Source of the DNA: Ehretia macrophylla
Lineage: Eukaryota > Streptophyta > Magnoliopsida > Boraginales > Ehretiaceae
DNA length: 64,000 bases
Assembly (NCBI GenBank): GCA_037974665.1
Contig: CM075765.1
Coordinates: forward strand, 60,290,247 to 60,354,246
Direction: 5' to 3'
This document shows positions 46,530 through 58,427 of this stretch, one piece after another. A program made the position numbers and the translations under genes. The notes below the pieces were generated by a model. That model had not been told where the DNA came from. It ran no database searches and saw nothing but the letters and a program-made list of their open reading frames with translations. Numbering within the stretch: the first letter of the stretch is position 1; every line of letters starts with the position of its first letter.

Positions 46530-47651
46530 AGCCCTATTCTGAACACCTTGGCCTCCACCACAGCCCTGAACATTATTATATTTAGGGCAATCCCTCACCC
46601 TATGGTCATCACTGCCACAACCCGTACATTTACCACTCTTCCTCCAACAGTTAGCCTCAATATGGCCCGATCGATTACAATAATTACACTGCTGATTTTG
46701 CCTAACCGCAGTGTTTCCTGTAGGTGCTGGGGCTCTGGCAGGGGTAGGAACTGTACCTCCCTGCTGGGGTCTAGTCACAGCTGGCCTAGCCTGAATCTGC
46801 TGCTGTGGCTGATACGGACGCTGCTGAGGAACCTGTGCAGAAGCCTGATATTGCCTCGGCTGACTCTGGCTGCTCTGGCCCAAATACTGCTTCTTACTCG
46901 GCTGACTGCTCTCAGCTAACATCTCAGCCTTCCGTTTCTCAAACTTCGAGGCTGCCTAAAATGCCTCGGGAAAAGTAGTGTAGGTCTGTCCAGTCAAATG
47001 CAACTGTATGTCCATTCTCAACCCACAGACAAACCTATGTATCATCCTCCTAGCTGGCCGTACCAACTCGGGCATATACCTCGACAGGCTAACAAACCTA
47101 GCCTCATACTGTGCAACAGTCATATTTCCCTGCTTTAGGGCCACAAACTCATCTTCCCGTCTTTCCATTGCCATCTCAGGAATATATTTGTCCTGGAACT
47201 CACTTACGAAATCATCCCATAAATATGGAACATCCTCACAATCCCACCTCAGCCTAACAGTATTCCACCACTGCTCAGCATCACCCTCAAATAGAAATGA
47301 TGCATAATCTATTCTTGCCTCATCAGTGTACCTCAAAGCAGTGAAAATCTTCTCAACTCGATTAATCCATCTCTCGGCCGCCTCATCATCCGGCTCGCCG
47401 AAGAACTTTCCCGGCTCGTGCCTCATAAATTTCTCAAGCTGGTTATTCTCAACTCTGTACCCCTGTCCACCAGGATTAGCTTGATTACCCTAGGGATTAT
47501 TCCTGTCTTGCCTCTGCTCATGTAGTACTTGTGTGATCCGGTCTACTGCAGTAGACATAGTAGCCATAAACTGCTCAGGCAACGGCTGCTGACCCTGTTC
47601 TGCTGCCTCTTCATCTGATCCTATACCTTGAGTACCACGACGTGGCGGCAT
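46530..47651 (-). pseudogene. E3 gag
   Basis: The start is taken as MPPRRGTQGIGSDEEAAEQG at 47651, about 290 bp from the primer site. Features in order are FMATMSTAVDRITQVLHEQR, EKFMRHEPGKFFGEPDDEAA, FEGDAEQWWNTVRLRWDCED, KQGNMTVAQYEARFVSLSRY, a Q/P-rich linker, and one double zinc knuckle, CNYCNRSGHIEANC with CTGCGSDDHRVRDC (about 46587-46688). It assembles the particle and binds RNA. Two TAG stops (47490-47492 and 46956-46958) lie where Gln is expected. Otherwise the frame is continuous into the protease. Confidence 0.9.
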
Positions 47652-47942
47652 AGTAGCAACTCACAATAGCTGGCAACATTTAAAAGCAGTTTATAGACAG
47701 AAATATAACACATAAGATTAGATAACACTCAAGTCAATAACAATCCAATATTCTATCACACAATTCACATAAGACAAGTTTAACTTGCCAAACTATTCCA
47801 CTTAAACACACAAACATTCCAAGTTCACAAAGTCATGTTATAACATTTTCTTTTCACTTAGCAATCATACATAAACACTTTAGCATTTTAGACCTTTACC
47901 CCACAGACCGAGAATCATATCCCGGCTCATGCAAGACTATCA

Positions 47943-47955
47943 TGCTCTGATACCA
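47943..47955 (-). promoter_or_regulatory. E3 primer binding site
   Basis: TGCTCTGATACCA is the reverse complement of TGGTATCAGAGCA, identical to the E1 site. It lies eight bases from the 5' LTR. Confidence 0.92.
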
Positions 47956-47963
47956 CCTAAAGA

Positions 47964-50247
47964 TGTCACGCCCCGACCCGACCCCGCAAAAGGCCAAGCC
48001 CGGACCTGACACACGGACGGAGTCTCCTCTGTACCGCGGACGATCCGAAAACCCTAAAATCAATATAATACTTGCGAAAGCTATATAATAATCAAAACAA
48101 GCCAACTTTCTTTACAACATACATTTCTTATTATCCAACTTTCCAAACCAAAAATGCCATGCATACTACACAGGTATTTATGCCACTAAACCGTTAGCTA
48201 TTAGCATGCATTTCTTCACTAGTCATCCGAGTATAAGTTTACAATTTTACAAACTTTAATCCATTACAACATAAGACCATTAAAGGTCTCAAAATAGAAA
48301 AATACATACAAGGCTACAAGCCTTAAAATTAAGCGACCTTCACGCAATATTCATAACAAACAAGGTTTACACAAAAACTGGTAACCAACCACCAGCAAAG
48401 CAGGGAAGTGCTATCACGGAAACACCTCCACCTGCTCCTCATCCTCTATTACCTCGAGAGGGTCTGCTTCAACTACTCCTGTAAAAACATAGTATAGAAA
48501 GGAATGAGCAAAAACTATTGCTCAGCGAGGGCAATTGGTCTCAAGGACGGAGATGAGAGGAGTATGCAATGCAATTAGCCAAGCAATACATACAAATCAT
48601 ATAAGTTACATCCAAAGCCAACAATAAAGCAAGGCAAGTATTTAAAGCTGCAAACACTCAATTAAAGGATACGATACTCTTTTCACGAGCAACTTTCAAA
48701 CACGAATTCGATGACGACGCGCCGGCCCAAAACCACCTTATAACACCAGTTTGGAATACCCCAGAAGTATCCATCAACCTACGACCCAAATATCCCTGGG
48801 AGGCAACCCTAGCGAGAAATGGAATAGCAGCGGAGCTAGAGCAACCAACACTGGCAACCCAAGGCTACCCAGAGAGGCCCATCACTCACGCGCGAGACAC
48901 TATGCAAAGCAAGACTCGATACAAGGCGATAAACAAGTGATAAAGCCACACGTGGGAGAATAACAAAGTAGGTTACTCTCGCACGCAATAGCAGCAATTG
49001 ATAAGCAATTCAATCCAAAACAACTCAAACAAGTATTTCAAGTAATTCTAAGCATTCCATAGGCACAAAGACAAGAAAACACACAAAAATACAAATCGAC
49101 CCCAACTATCAAAACGCTACCATTTCCAAACGAGCCACGAGTTCTGGAAACCGACTTCGCCAACCCTCCTAGGTCACCATAAGGCACGTCTGAAGACCCC
49201 GAAACCTTACTTTACCCTAGAACTCGCACAAAGCCCCGATCTTCCCCTTCATCGTTTGAACTACAACTATAACAACCAAACACCCAACCAAAGCCATAAT
49301 CGCACCAAAAGTGCTTCCATGGCCTCCCGAAACAATGCCAACACGCAAAACGAGAAAATGCAAAAGTCGACCTAAACGACCCTGACTTTCCTAAAGGCAT
49401 AATTCTCATTTTTTCCACTACGCAACCCAAACAAACCACACATTTTAGCATTCTAGCATACCTAGCACGTTTCTACATCAACGAAAAGCATAACAGCGCA
49501 ACTTCAACGTTTCAAGGTTTTACTATTCATAAAACACTATTCATTTAACAATTTAATTTGCAATCACAACATTTAACCTCAGAAAATGTTGCAAAGCTAT
49601 AAATACATGTTCTACAAATGCCAAGGAACATTCTAAAAGCATCAAATCGCTTTAAATAACGATCTACGGATAAATCTCAAAATTGACAAAGTTAACATAC
49701 ATAACGTATAAATGCGCAAATAACATGCTTCCCTTACCTCAGGTACTCGTAGTCGCTAGGAAAACAACGCTAGTCACCTCGAAAACCACCCCACACAAGC
49801 TCTCGCGAAGATTGATCGATTGGAAGTTGAAATCTTTTTTTTTTCCTCTTTGAAAATCACGGCCAGCTGCTCTGTTTTGCTGCTGTTTTTTCTTTTTATT
49901 TTGCTTAGTTTTTAGCTTATAAGGTGTTAAATTGGTCAACAAGTCAAAGGTCCAAGGTCAACTACTTAAGACTTGGTCAAAGGGCCCTATTTTATGCGTT
50001 TTAAAGCCATTTTAGCTAAGGTAAGATGAATTAAATCTAGCAACATTTAAAATATAAAATTTAAGTCATCTAAATACTAGTTTCACTATTTGCTGAGGAC
50101 TAGAAATTGTTACCTAGCTATCGCTCGTTAAATGCAATGCACGTTGCGACGGCGAGAAAGTAACAATTAATTCACAAAGAATTTAAGGAAATATAATTTT
50201 CAAAATAATAAACAAAGAATTTCCACATTCCGGGCTCAGGTATTACA
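47964..50247 (-). repeat. E3 5' LTR
   Basis: This 2284-bp LTR has the U5 motif variant at 48013-48032, the acceptor-like AG at 48479-48480, the donor-like GT at 49736-49737 and the GC-rich block at about 48735-48825. It ends GGCTCAGGTATTACA and is followed by ACAGG. Confidence 0.93.
49914..49926 (-). promoter_or_regulatory. Candidate TATA box of E3 5' LTR
   Basis: CACCTTATAAGCT on the minus strand, with CCAATTTAAC just upstream and an A-rich leader downstream, is a plausible core promoter. The 3' LTR has the same sequence near 42692. No transcription start is visible. Confidence 0.4.
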
Positions 50248-50257
50248 ACAGGCAATC

Positions 50258-50317
50258 ACTCCAAGGAATTATCGTTAGGCACGTCATCCTCGGGTACCTG
50301 TTCTTGATCTTCATCAC
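50258..50317 (-). other. Candidate acidic terminal exon in D LTR
   Basis: Directly after the acceptor-like CTCAG on the minus strand a frame reads GDEDQEQVPEDD, then VPNDNSLE and a stop, in the same phase as in E1, E2, E3 and solo E. It is strongly acidic. There is no evidence of translation. Confidence 0.35.
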
Positions 50318-53222
50318 CTGAGATGATAAAGGAGGATGAGTCCTTATGAACTCAGTGAGGGGAAACGAGATATAGGTTTTGAAACTCATTTTCCGGTTCA
50401 ACATATGAAAATCCTTTTGCAAGCATGAATATAACACAATTAAGTACATAATCAATAATATAAGAGTAAAGGAACACAATTACCCGTCTTTTCTCCCCGA
50501 GGTCCTCTAGGAACCAAGCGAGAGTACTTATACACATAGTGAAAAGAATACGGTGAGCTTTTGCTCTCAATTCATTTCTAGTATCAATTGTTGCGGCCGA
50601 GTTCAAATCATCCCCTTATCACGCCAAGTGGGTGTACACCGGATGTACCCCGAAATCCTATGACCCAACTTTCCGAGGAAGTCTAGCCCCCAAGCGAGAG
50701 AGGGAATTGGACAATGGTAGTCACGGTTGCACCGGCAAGCCTGATGGCGCCCGGTGTGCATGAACGCTACCACGCAAGAATGAAAGGTTGCAACCTTGTA
50801 TGCAATGTACATTTATGACATTTAATATATCACATTAAGAGGACAACAAAGTAGGTTGCCTCTGGATAGTCATAAGATTGCACATTGACAAGTAAACAAG
50901 CAAGGCACGATAAGATAAGTAATTTCACTTGAAAGGCATATGAAGTTATATGAACATTAAATGGGCAGCCATGTAACGCACGTAAATCAAGTCATATAAC
51001 GCATTTTAACGTTCACGTAATCAAGTAATAAGATTATTCAACATGTAACAACACCTACGTGGGTTCGGATGCAAGAAAAGCCTGTTTGTCAACATGCAAT
51101 GATCAAAATCATACTTAGGGCTATAAGGGCAACTACGGGCAGCCTACTAAACATATAATTACACACAATATCCAAAGGATCGACACTTAGCAAGTTTACC
51201 TAGTCACTAGGGTTTCCATTTCGTGCTTTCTCGTGCGATTAAGCCCCAAGTCAACTCAAAATCAATCTCAAGCCAAACATCAATTAATTCAAACATCCCC
51301 AAGTATTCAAAACAGTCTACACAACATCCCAATTCCACAATCCCAAGCATTTAATACCATAAGAGAAGTTACAACAAATTTTCTAAGCACACAACTAAGT
51401 GAAACCCTCACTGCAATAGGCTGTATTTTCACAATCATTAAGGCAAGCAAACAATCTCCAATTCCAGTGAATAAGATATCAAATTAAATTTTAAGAAGTG
51501 AACTAAATTCAAAAACAAACCTTGCATCATTCGGAGTTCGATATCAATAGTTATAGCCAAAATAGTGGGATTGCACAAAACTGTCCAGATTTGCACACAT
51601 TTCAATACTTGTCGTTTTTGAGATCCTTAGGGTCAGATTTAGCCTTAGTCCATTTCTGACCAAAATGTCCAGAACTCAAAGATCTAGCAGAACACCAAAT
51701 TTCATGCATTTTGGACATCATTTACTAATACAAAACTGGTTTGTTCTACAAGGTCAGTGCATCTGCCAAAACCTGCTTCATTTTTTCCAGACTTCCAGAT
51801 TTGGACACATTTTAATGATTTTCCATTTTGAGGACCTTAGAGTCAAAATTAGCTTTAGCCTATTTCTGTACAAAATGTTCAAAATGGCAAAAATAGTTAC
51901 CTACCAATTTCTATGCATTTTCAACATAATTTGCCTAGCCAAACGCATCTCGCAACAACGAGACAGAGAGCTGTCACCAAACCCGATTTCATCTATCATC
52001 ATCTTCAAGCCAAAATCTTGCCATGTATGGTTGTAAAAGATTATGAACACACATATAACTCAAGTACAGAAGCAAAGACATACATTTATGAGTATGCATG
52101 TGGATTTTTGAAAGATTTTCAAGAAGTTTTAACCCTCACCTTAGCAAATCAACAAGAAGATGCACAAAACTTTGATGAAGCACAAATTTCTTCTTCTTCC
52201 TTGCTTAGCCGAGACTCCAACTCGATTTTCTATATTTTTCCTAGCTTAGCGGCCAAGTTCTTAGTAGATGCATGTGGTTAGAGCAAGAAGAAAAGAAATG
52301 GAAGCTAGCAAACTCACCAAGGCCGAAATGGTGACTCAAAGAGCTTGCATGTGTGATTCTTGCAACTTAGCTAGCTTGGTCGAGTCTCTTTACTTGTTGC
52401 TTGTCTTGATGCACCATGGAATGATGAAGATGAGAAATGGTTAGATGAAACTCAGCCAAGGCCGAGAGAGAGAGAGAAGAATGAGAGGGAGAGAGAGAAA
52501 TGTGAGGAGAATGAGAGAAAATGAAAAATATTGATAGCTTTTGCAATTGTTGATGCAAGTGTTCGGCCTTGAGCTTAGCAATTCTGATTTTTATGTCTTC
52601 AAGAAGCATTTTGAAATTCCTAGCATGGGCATGGAGCATCTTGTCGAGATTGGTGGAGTTTTGAGGAGGTCTTTGAGCAATTTTTTATGCATTTGCGTTA
52701 TAGAATTGTCATAAGTTGTCTAGAATTAATTTTGAATTAAGCAAGCAAGCATAAATGCCACAAGGTGGTCGGCCAAGGCTTAAGAAATCTGAATTTTTTG
52801 TCATCATTTGGGCATTATTTAATTGTGTGTTGAAAGTGCAAAACGAATAAGGAATAAAGAATAAGGAATGTCTAGCTTTTTGTGAGATTTTGTCTTCTAG
52901 TGGGTTGAATTAGTAATTTAATAATAGTTAGTGGAATTTATAGGATTAATTAATGCCCTAGTACTTCGTGTAAGATGCTTTCTTGGTTAGCGTGAGGGCA
53001 CGCTTTTCTAGGTCTAGGGCACACACTACGAGGTATGACACAAACTTCGAGACGACCGCACGTTTTTCAAGTAAATGCACATGACCCTAAATGAATGCAC
53101 GTAATTCAATGCAAGGCACATAAAATGAAACACAATTCTTAAACCTAGGTCAAGGCACGCAAATCTAAGTTAGGGCACACGAAACGAGGTATCGCACGCA
53201 AATCGACGTCAGGCCTCACACA

Positions 53223-53922
53223 CTCGGTAGGTCGTTAGTCACAAAGAGGAAGAAATGGATGACCTTCTTGATCTCGAACACGGAATAAGCTCTCGCGCGG
53301 TCCCTACTGCTTATGGGACTGTGATCGAATCTGCAGGGAAAATTGGTAGATGAAATAGTAATGTATATGGAAGCGAACGAATGGAAGCAACTGGGCTAGA
53401 CTGTTGATCTTCTGGAGTAGCCTAACACTGGGAAAGAGACTGTAATCGCCGGCGAGAATAAACATGTTGTGCCAAGTAATTGGAATCCTCTGAGGTCAGC
53501 TAAACAGGCTGACAATCAGCAGAAAATGCTGGGCAAAGGTGCTGGCCTGAAGAGTGAGGCTAATCTGTAACATCAACTATAGAAGAATGAGGTTTGAGTT
53601 GATGAACAAGAGAAGGCCGCAATACATCTCCATCATCATTTTCTCCTTGGGCTGATTAATTAGTTAAAGGAAAATATGAGGTGACTCCATTAACGAGAGC
53701 ATTCAAGGATACATCGAGTCTCTTGGATTTCACGTCATAGTATCTATATCCGGAATGAGCATATCCAAGAAAGACACAAGGCCTTGGGGACAATTTTTCT
53801 CTTAACTGCGTAGGAATATGAACAAAGCATATGCATCCAAACACTTGAAAATGACTATAGTATTGCCCCAGTAAGATGTTCGTGAGGTGCCGCTGCAGCT
53901 TCTTCCCTCTCTCTTCCCCCAA
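53223..53922 (-). pseudogene. Ty1/copia pol fragment (integrase end and linker)
   Basis: On the minus strand, 53656-53922 encodes HLTNILLGQYYSHFQVFGCI, then CFVHIPTQLREKLSPRPCVF and LGYAHSGYRYYDVKSKRLDV. This is the typical copia segment after the integrase core. Further downstream on that strand a broken frame contains HVYSRR, resembling the copia linker before reverse transcriptase. No LTR, RT or gag of this element is in the window. It was probably the insertion target of D. The 53223 boundary is approximate. Confidence 0.8.
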
Positions 53923-55887
53923 AAAAGGAGAGAGATGTCCCGTCCTTTATTTATGCACATCCATATACGTAGCCAGACACAAAGGTGTACAATCTGGTCG
54001 AAATCTGCGGTTGTTTAAGTTCATTCACTGACGGTTCTCTTACTTGCTCTAGTGGCTGGCAAATGCCAACCGAGAGGAGAGAACGAATAGCTTAGGAATC
54101 TATCGATTCTGAGTAGACTCGTGGAGCTGCAGCTTGGATTATCGTAGAATAAGAAGAGCCGTCTTAGGAAATGACTTAACTTAAAAGACATATGCCGCCG
54201 CTGCGAGGCGAGGGAAGAACTTGTATGGTTTTGCTGTGCACTTATTCCCGTTACGAGATAAGGCCCCAACTTGACTCGAGACCGAGACGCCTTACAACTT
54301 GCACCAATAGCAGCTTTGGGCAACCGGAGATTGATTGAAAAGGCAGCCCAGCCACCCTTTTTCCTCTTTAGCCGCCTACCAACTCGTGTTCGTAGCTAAG
54401 TCGGAGGTCAAGACTGTGGTCCGGTAGAAAAATAAAAGTCGTGCGTCTCAAGAGATACGTGAATTGCTCAATAGTGCTTTGCTACTACCGTAGTTGGCAG
54501 AAATAGCTTAATGGTAGAGCATAGCCATGCCAAGGCTAAGGTTGAGGGTTTAAGTCCCTCATTCCACTCCTGGCTTCGTCGTTTAGTGGTAACGAGTGGT
54601 GTGCATAAGCCCCTTTAGAGATAGGGGCGAGCAGCAAGTAGCTCCTTGTATAGGGTTCCAAACCTATCAACCTAAGAAGAGAAGGACAAGCCAAAACCTA
54701 CTCCTAACAAGTTGCTGGCCTTTCATCAGCTGTTGTGCGCTAGCGCGCTTTTCTTTTTCAGCAGGCTTCTTCAAATATCCCAAAAAAGTAGGGGCTATAA
54801 CTAGTTGTAGCTAGCTAGCAAACTAGCGTTTTCCCTTACTATACAAGGGGCTGCTAGTTGTAGCGCACAGTGTACTAGTGAATAGGAAAAGCGAATTGAG
54901 ATTCCTAATGACAGATGGAAATTGAGGATAAAACATGTTCGGTGCCTCGCCCCTGTCTCCTTCGCCGGAGACTAAAAATGATGGGAATCCTATCGATAAA
55001 GAAGAGGCATATGCATTGCCTCTCGATCCAATCCATCTTCCCTGTCCTCCCCAATACACTCTTGATACGAAAGAAAGCTTCTGCCATAGAGAAGGGATCT
55101 AAAGTTTGGGTCCCCTCGATCACCCTCCATTGAACATGAACTGGTCGAGAGAGATGAACCCGCACCACATTTTATAACCTTCGAATCGAAACCCCCAACT
55201 AGAGATGGAATTCTACAACCTAAACAACTTAGTTGAGAACTCCGTGACTGGTTCAAGAGAAGGTCCACCAATGATTGATAGGCCATTCCCCCCTATCCGT
55301 CTCTTGATCCCTCATTCCCATAATCCGTTGTTACTGTTTCATTCAAGGCATATACTGCACCTTGTCTTATTAGCGCAAGTGTTCATCAACGATAAAAGCT
55401 GCTGAACTTAATACTCGAGTTGAGAAAGATAGGCCCCCAAGAGGGCTTTCAGGGACTGGGGAAGACGAGTGGATTATAGAGCTAGGGGCAAATCAAAGGT
55501 TTGTCCATCGGGATTGGGCATGGACGAGACTTGAGTGGGCCAGCATTGATGAAAAAATGACAAAATCAAAACTTCTACCATCGCATCATTAACCGGTGTA
55601 GGATTAAATATCAGGTCAAGGATTCAAGTCAAATAGACCTTCTCTCACATCTCAGGGTGAGGCAAGGAATTCAATCAAATATTTTAATGCCAGCCCAAAC
55701 TAATTACTATTTTTGGAAACGAAGGAATGCAGGGAACAACTATTTCATTTCTACTGGTTCTTGAAAGCTGTCAATCCCCGCTTTTCCCTCTCGAATCGGT
55801 TCTGCATCAGATGATGAGCCCATGCACAAATTTTCTCTTTTATTCGCGCCCGATAGGTAGGCTATTAGATTGAGTCGAACGCCTACC
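53923..55887. other. Second organelle-like block, left part
   Basis: Apart from the tRNA-like sequence at 54497-54568 no gene is recognised. The base composition resembles plant mitochondrial spacer. Minus-strand frames at 54905-55168 and 54990-55286 and a plus frame at 55205-55405 overlap each other and have no known domain. The block continues at 62515 after element A2. Confidence 0.5.
54497..54568 (+). pseudogene. trnG: Decayed mitochondrial-type trnG(GCC)
   Basis: The 72-bp sequence shows a D arm (AGCTTAATGGTAGAGC), an anticodon arm TAGCC-ATGCCAA-GGCTA with anticodon GCC, and a T arm GAGGG-TTTAAGT-CCCTC. The acceptor strands GCAGAAA and ATTCCAC no longer pair at three positions, and the T loop has TTTAAGT for the usual TTCAAGT. 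It would have decoded glycine GGC/GGU codons in mitochondria. It is inferred to be dead. Confidence 0.8.
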
Positions 55888-58427
55888 TGTAACACCGCGA
55901 TCCCTCTCGAGACCGGAAGTTCTATCAATCAATTTAATCGCAACCCAATTCCAAACCAGGGCAAAATTTTTAGGGAAAACGGACGGAGTCTCCCCTGTTT
56001 CTAGGCAAAATGCAAACCTGCGACATCATATAAGTGGACCAGAACCGTGTCCAACCATTCATAATTCTTCAAGGCCATCCGAGCCTCGGTTCTCAACAAC
56101 TAAACACAGCAAATATACATATTTCCAAGTACCCAGACTATTCTAACTCTTTTCTTTTAGACAATTACATAAATGCATTGAAATCAGAACTTACTAACCT
56201 ATACATAAAACTTAATTGACTTTTCTTTACACAATGATTATATGCATCTCATGAAAGTAAAAATCTTTACATCTTTGACAACTCAAGCCACATAGCACGC
56301 AAGGCAACTCTTCAAGCACGATCTATCACATAACCACGAACTTTCCAGCTAACATGGTATTTCCTGCAATGTGGTGGTGAGGAGTGAGTATACACAACAC
56401 GTATACTCAGTGAGGGCGAAACAGATATCGAGGTAGAGAGAAAAAAAGTCGTGCAATGCAAATAAGACAGTTAGGCAATATATCCGATAAGAACAACAAT
56501 CAATATATTTAACAATACAATAACAATTAAAGAAGACATTAACACAATCAGTCAAAGCTATACCACACTTTGAAGGCTATGGTTCACTCATACGAGCAAT
56601 ATACCATTTCACGAGCAATACATCAATCTCAAGCTTGATGTTGATAACGATGACAATAAGCGCGCAACCACCTTATAACACCCACTGGGTATACTCTCGA
56701 TGTACCCCGATACATCTACGACCCAAATTTCCTAGGGCGGCACCCCTAGCGAGAATGGGAATAGGACACGGAGCTAGAGCAAACCAACCCTGGCAGCCCG
56801 AGACTGCCCAGAGAGGCCCATCGCTCACGTGCCTGACACTATGCAATGCAATACGAGATACAAGCAATAAACGAGCGATAGCACGAAAGTACAGATTAGT
56901 GGCGATATACGAGATATCAAGCATTTACAATCGATAAAAACATTCAATTAACTTTTCAAGCATGATTATCATTAACATCAACAAGAACATCAGTTAAACA
57001 CGTAATAGCTGTTCAAACACAAAAATGACAAATATCATTATTCAATCTCCAACTTCCAAAGGCAATTACGAGCAAACGAGCTATGGGATTAAGAAACCTA
57101 TTTCACTACATTCACTTAGGTACTACAAGGCACGTTTCTATATCACGAAACTTCACTTTCTCACTCGAAGCCCAAAAGTCCACCTACTGCGTCTGAACTA
57201 CAGCTATGCTAATCGGTCGCTCAATCAATGCCACAAAAACGCCAAAAGTGCTTCCATGCTCTCGATAGCAAAACTCACAACTCAATTCGAGTACGGTCAA
57301 CTCTTGGTCAAATGGCCCCTTTACGTTTCTTTGTCTAACTTTCAATTTTAACAAAGGCCGGTCCATTTTTATTGCACATTTTATCTTTCAAACCTTAATG
57401 GCACCTATCCAAATCAAGAAATCGCAATTCGGATCAAAAATCCGAAAATCTAAGGTTTTACTATTTATTTTTACTATTCACATTCTTCCTAATTTCAATT
57501 TGAGTTTCTAGTTGTAAAAATTGCTAAATAACTAACAAGCAATGCTCTACGAACCCTAAGGAAGTTATTTCAAGCAATAACAAGCATTATAACACGATAA
57601 ATATCAAATCTGGAAAATTGAATCAAAAATTAAATTCGAATAAAAATGCACAAAAACATGAAAACCCCCACTGTGATTGAAGATGAGAGGTTAAAGATGC
57701 TCTAGCAACAATCCTTGAGCGATTCCAAGCAAAATCGTGGAAGAAATTGAAGAAAATATTTTTTTTCCTTGGCTCCTTGAACTCTCAGTTTTGGGGGGGA
57801 GGGGATATGGAAGGCATTTTGCAATTTGTTTTTCTTGTTTTGGCTTGGTTTAGTTCATTTAAAAGATGATAAAGGCTAACAAAGGCAAAAGGTCATTTGA
57901 CTAGGTCAAAGTAAGTTAAATTAGTCAATCTAGCTTGTTTAATTAGCATTTAGTCTAATTCAAGCTAAAACAATGCAATTTTAATGCAAAACAAATAAAA
58001 ACTAGAAACAGTATTCACGAAAAACTATAAACAAATCTCCAACTCTCGCTTTCGTTGCGTTACGATCGAACAGTCAATAAACGAACATTAATAGAATAAT
58101 AAGCAATTTCATAAAAATATAATTTTTGAAAAGTAATTTAGTTTAAAATTCACTCCGGCTCGGAGTTACTTTTCCATTTTGTTGAAAATAAATTAATTTA
58201 AGTGCAATAAAATAAATCCGAGTTTTGAAAACAAACCAAATTGTTAATATTCATTTAAAATAATAAATTCAAATGTCATTTGAATAGCTTTGAAGAAATA
58301 GAAAATTATTACTAGAAATGAATGTTTAACTGAAAATAAACATGTAATTCAATGCTATCATTTAAGATGACAATTAACTAAATGCAATTAAATGTTATTA
58401 AATGCGTGCCGGGTTCGGGTTATCACA
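55888..58427 (-). repeat. A2 3' LTR
   Basis: It runs TGTAACACCGCGATCCC to GGGTTATCACA, 2540 bp. The U5 motif is at 55979-55998 and the GC-rich block at about 56678-56764. The donor-like site clear in LTR1-3 is degenerate here (CACTGTG near 57670). Confidence 0.92.

Larger units (their letters stand above)
40742..50247 (-). mobile_element. E3: nearly complete Ty3/gypsy element
   Basis: E3 is 9506 bp on the minus strand with target duplication ACAGG (40737-40741 and 50248-50252). It has two LTRs of equal length (2283 and 2284 bp), a primer site, gag, protease, RT, RNase H, integrase with a chromodomain-like tail, and a polypurine tract. The LTRs differ by only a few percent by eye, so it is the youngest full element here. 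Coding is broken by seven TAG codons and one single-base frameshift. It sits inside the D LTR, 38 bp after the right TSD of the solo LTR. Confidence 0.95.
37640..53222 (-). repeat. Element D 5' LTR, split by two insertions
   Basis: The parts are 37640-38213, 40704-40741 and 50253 to about 53222, together roughly 3.6 kb. The U5 side begins TGTCACGCCCCAACCTGG. The outer end is set at GGCCTCACACA near 53222, where copia homology starts, and is uncertain. On the minus strand there is a donor-like TAAG|GTGAGGG (GT at 52138-52139), the shared GC-rich block at 50621-50710 and an acceptor-like ATCATCTCAG (AG at 50318-50319). A GA-rich leader with GGCCGAGAGAG lies at 52460-52505. Confidence 0.7.

Noticed and set aside
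41500..49000. Near-identical segments 40.7-43.0 kb and 48.0-50.2 kb as a segmental duplication
   Set aside because: They are the two LTRs of E3, with primer site, polypurine tract and ACAGG duplications.
51233..52281. ORFs of 84-123 codons (51233, 51665, 51913) as host genes
   Set aside because: They lie in the D LTR, show no domain, and overlap the candidate intron.
54580..54610. Second tRNA-like phrase (GTCGTTTAGTGGTAA) after trnG
   Set aside because: Only a D-arm-like piece is present; there is no anticodon or T arm.
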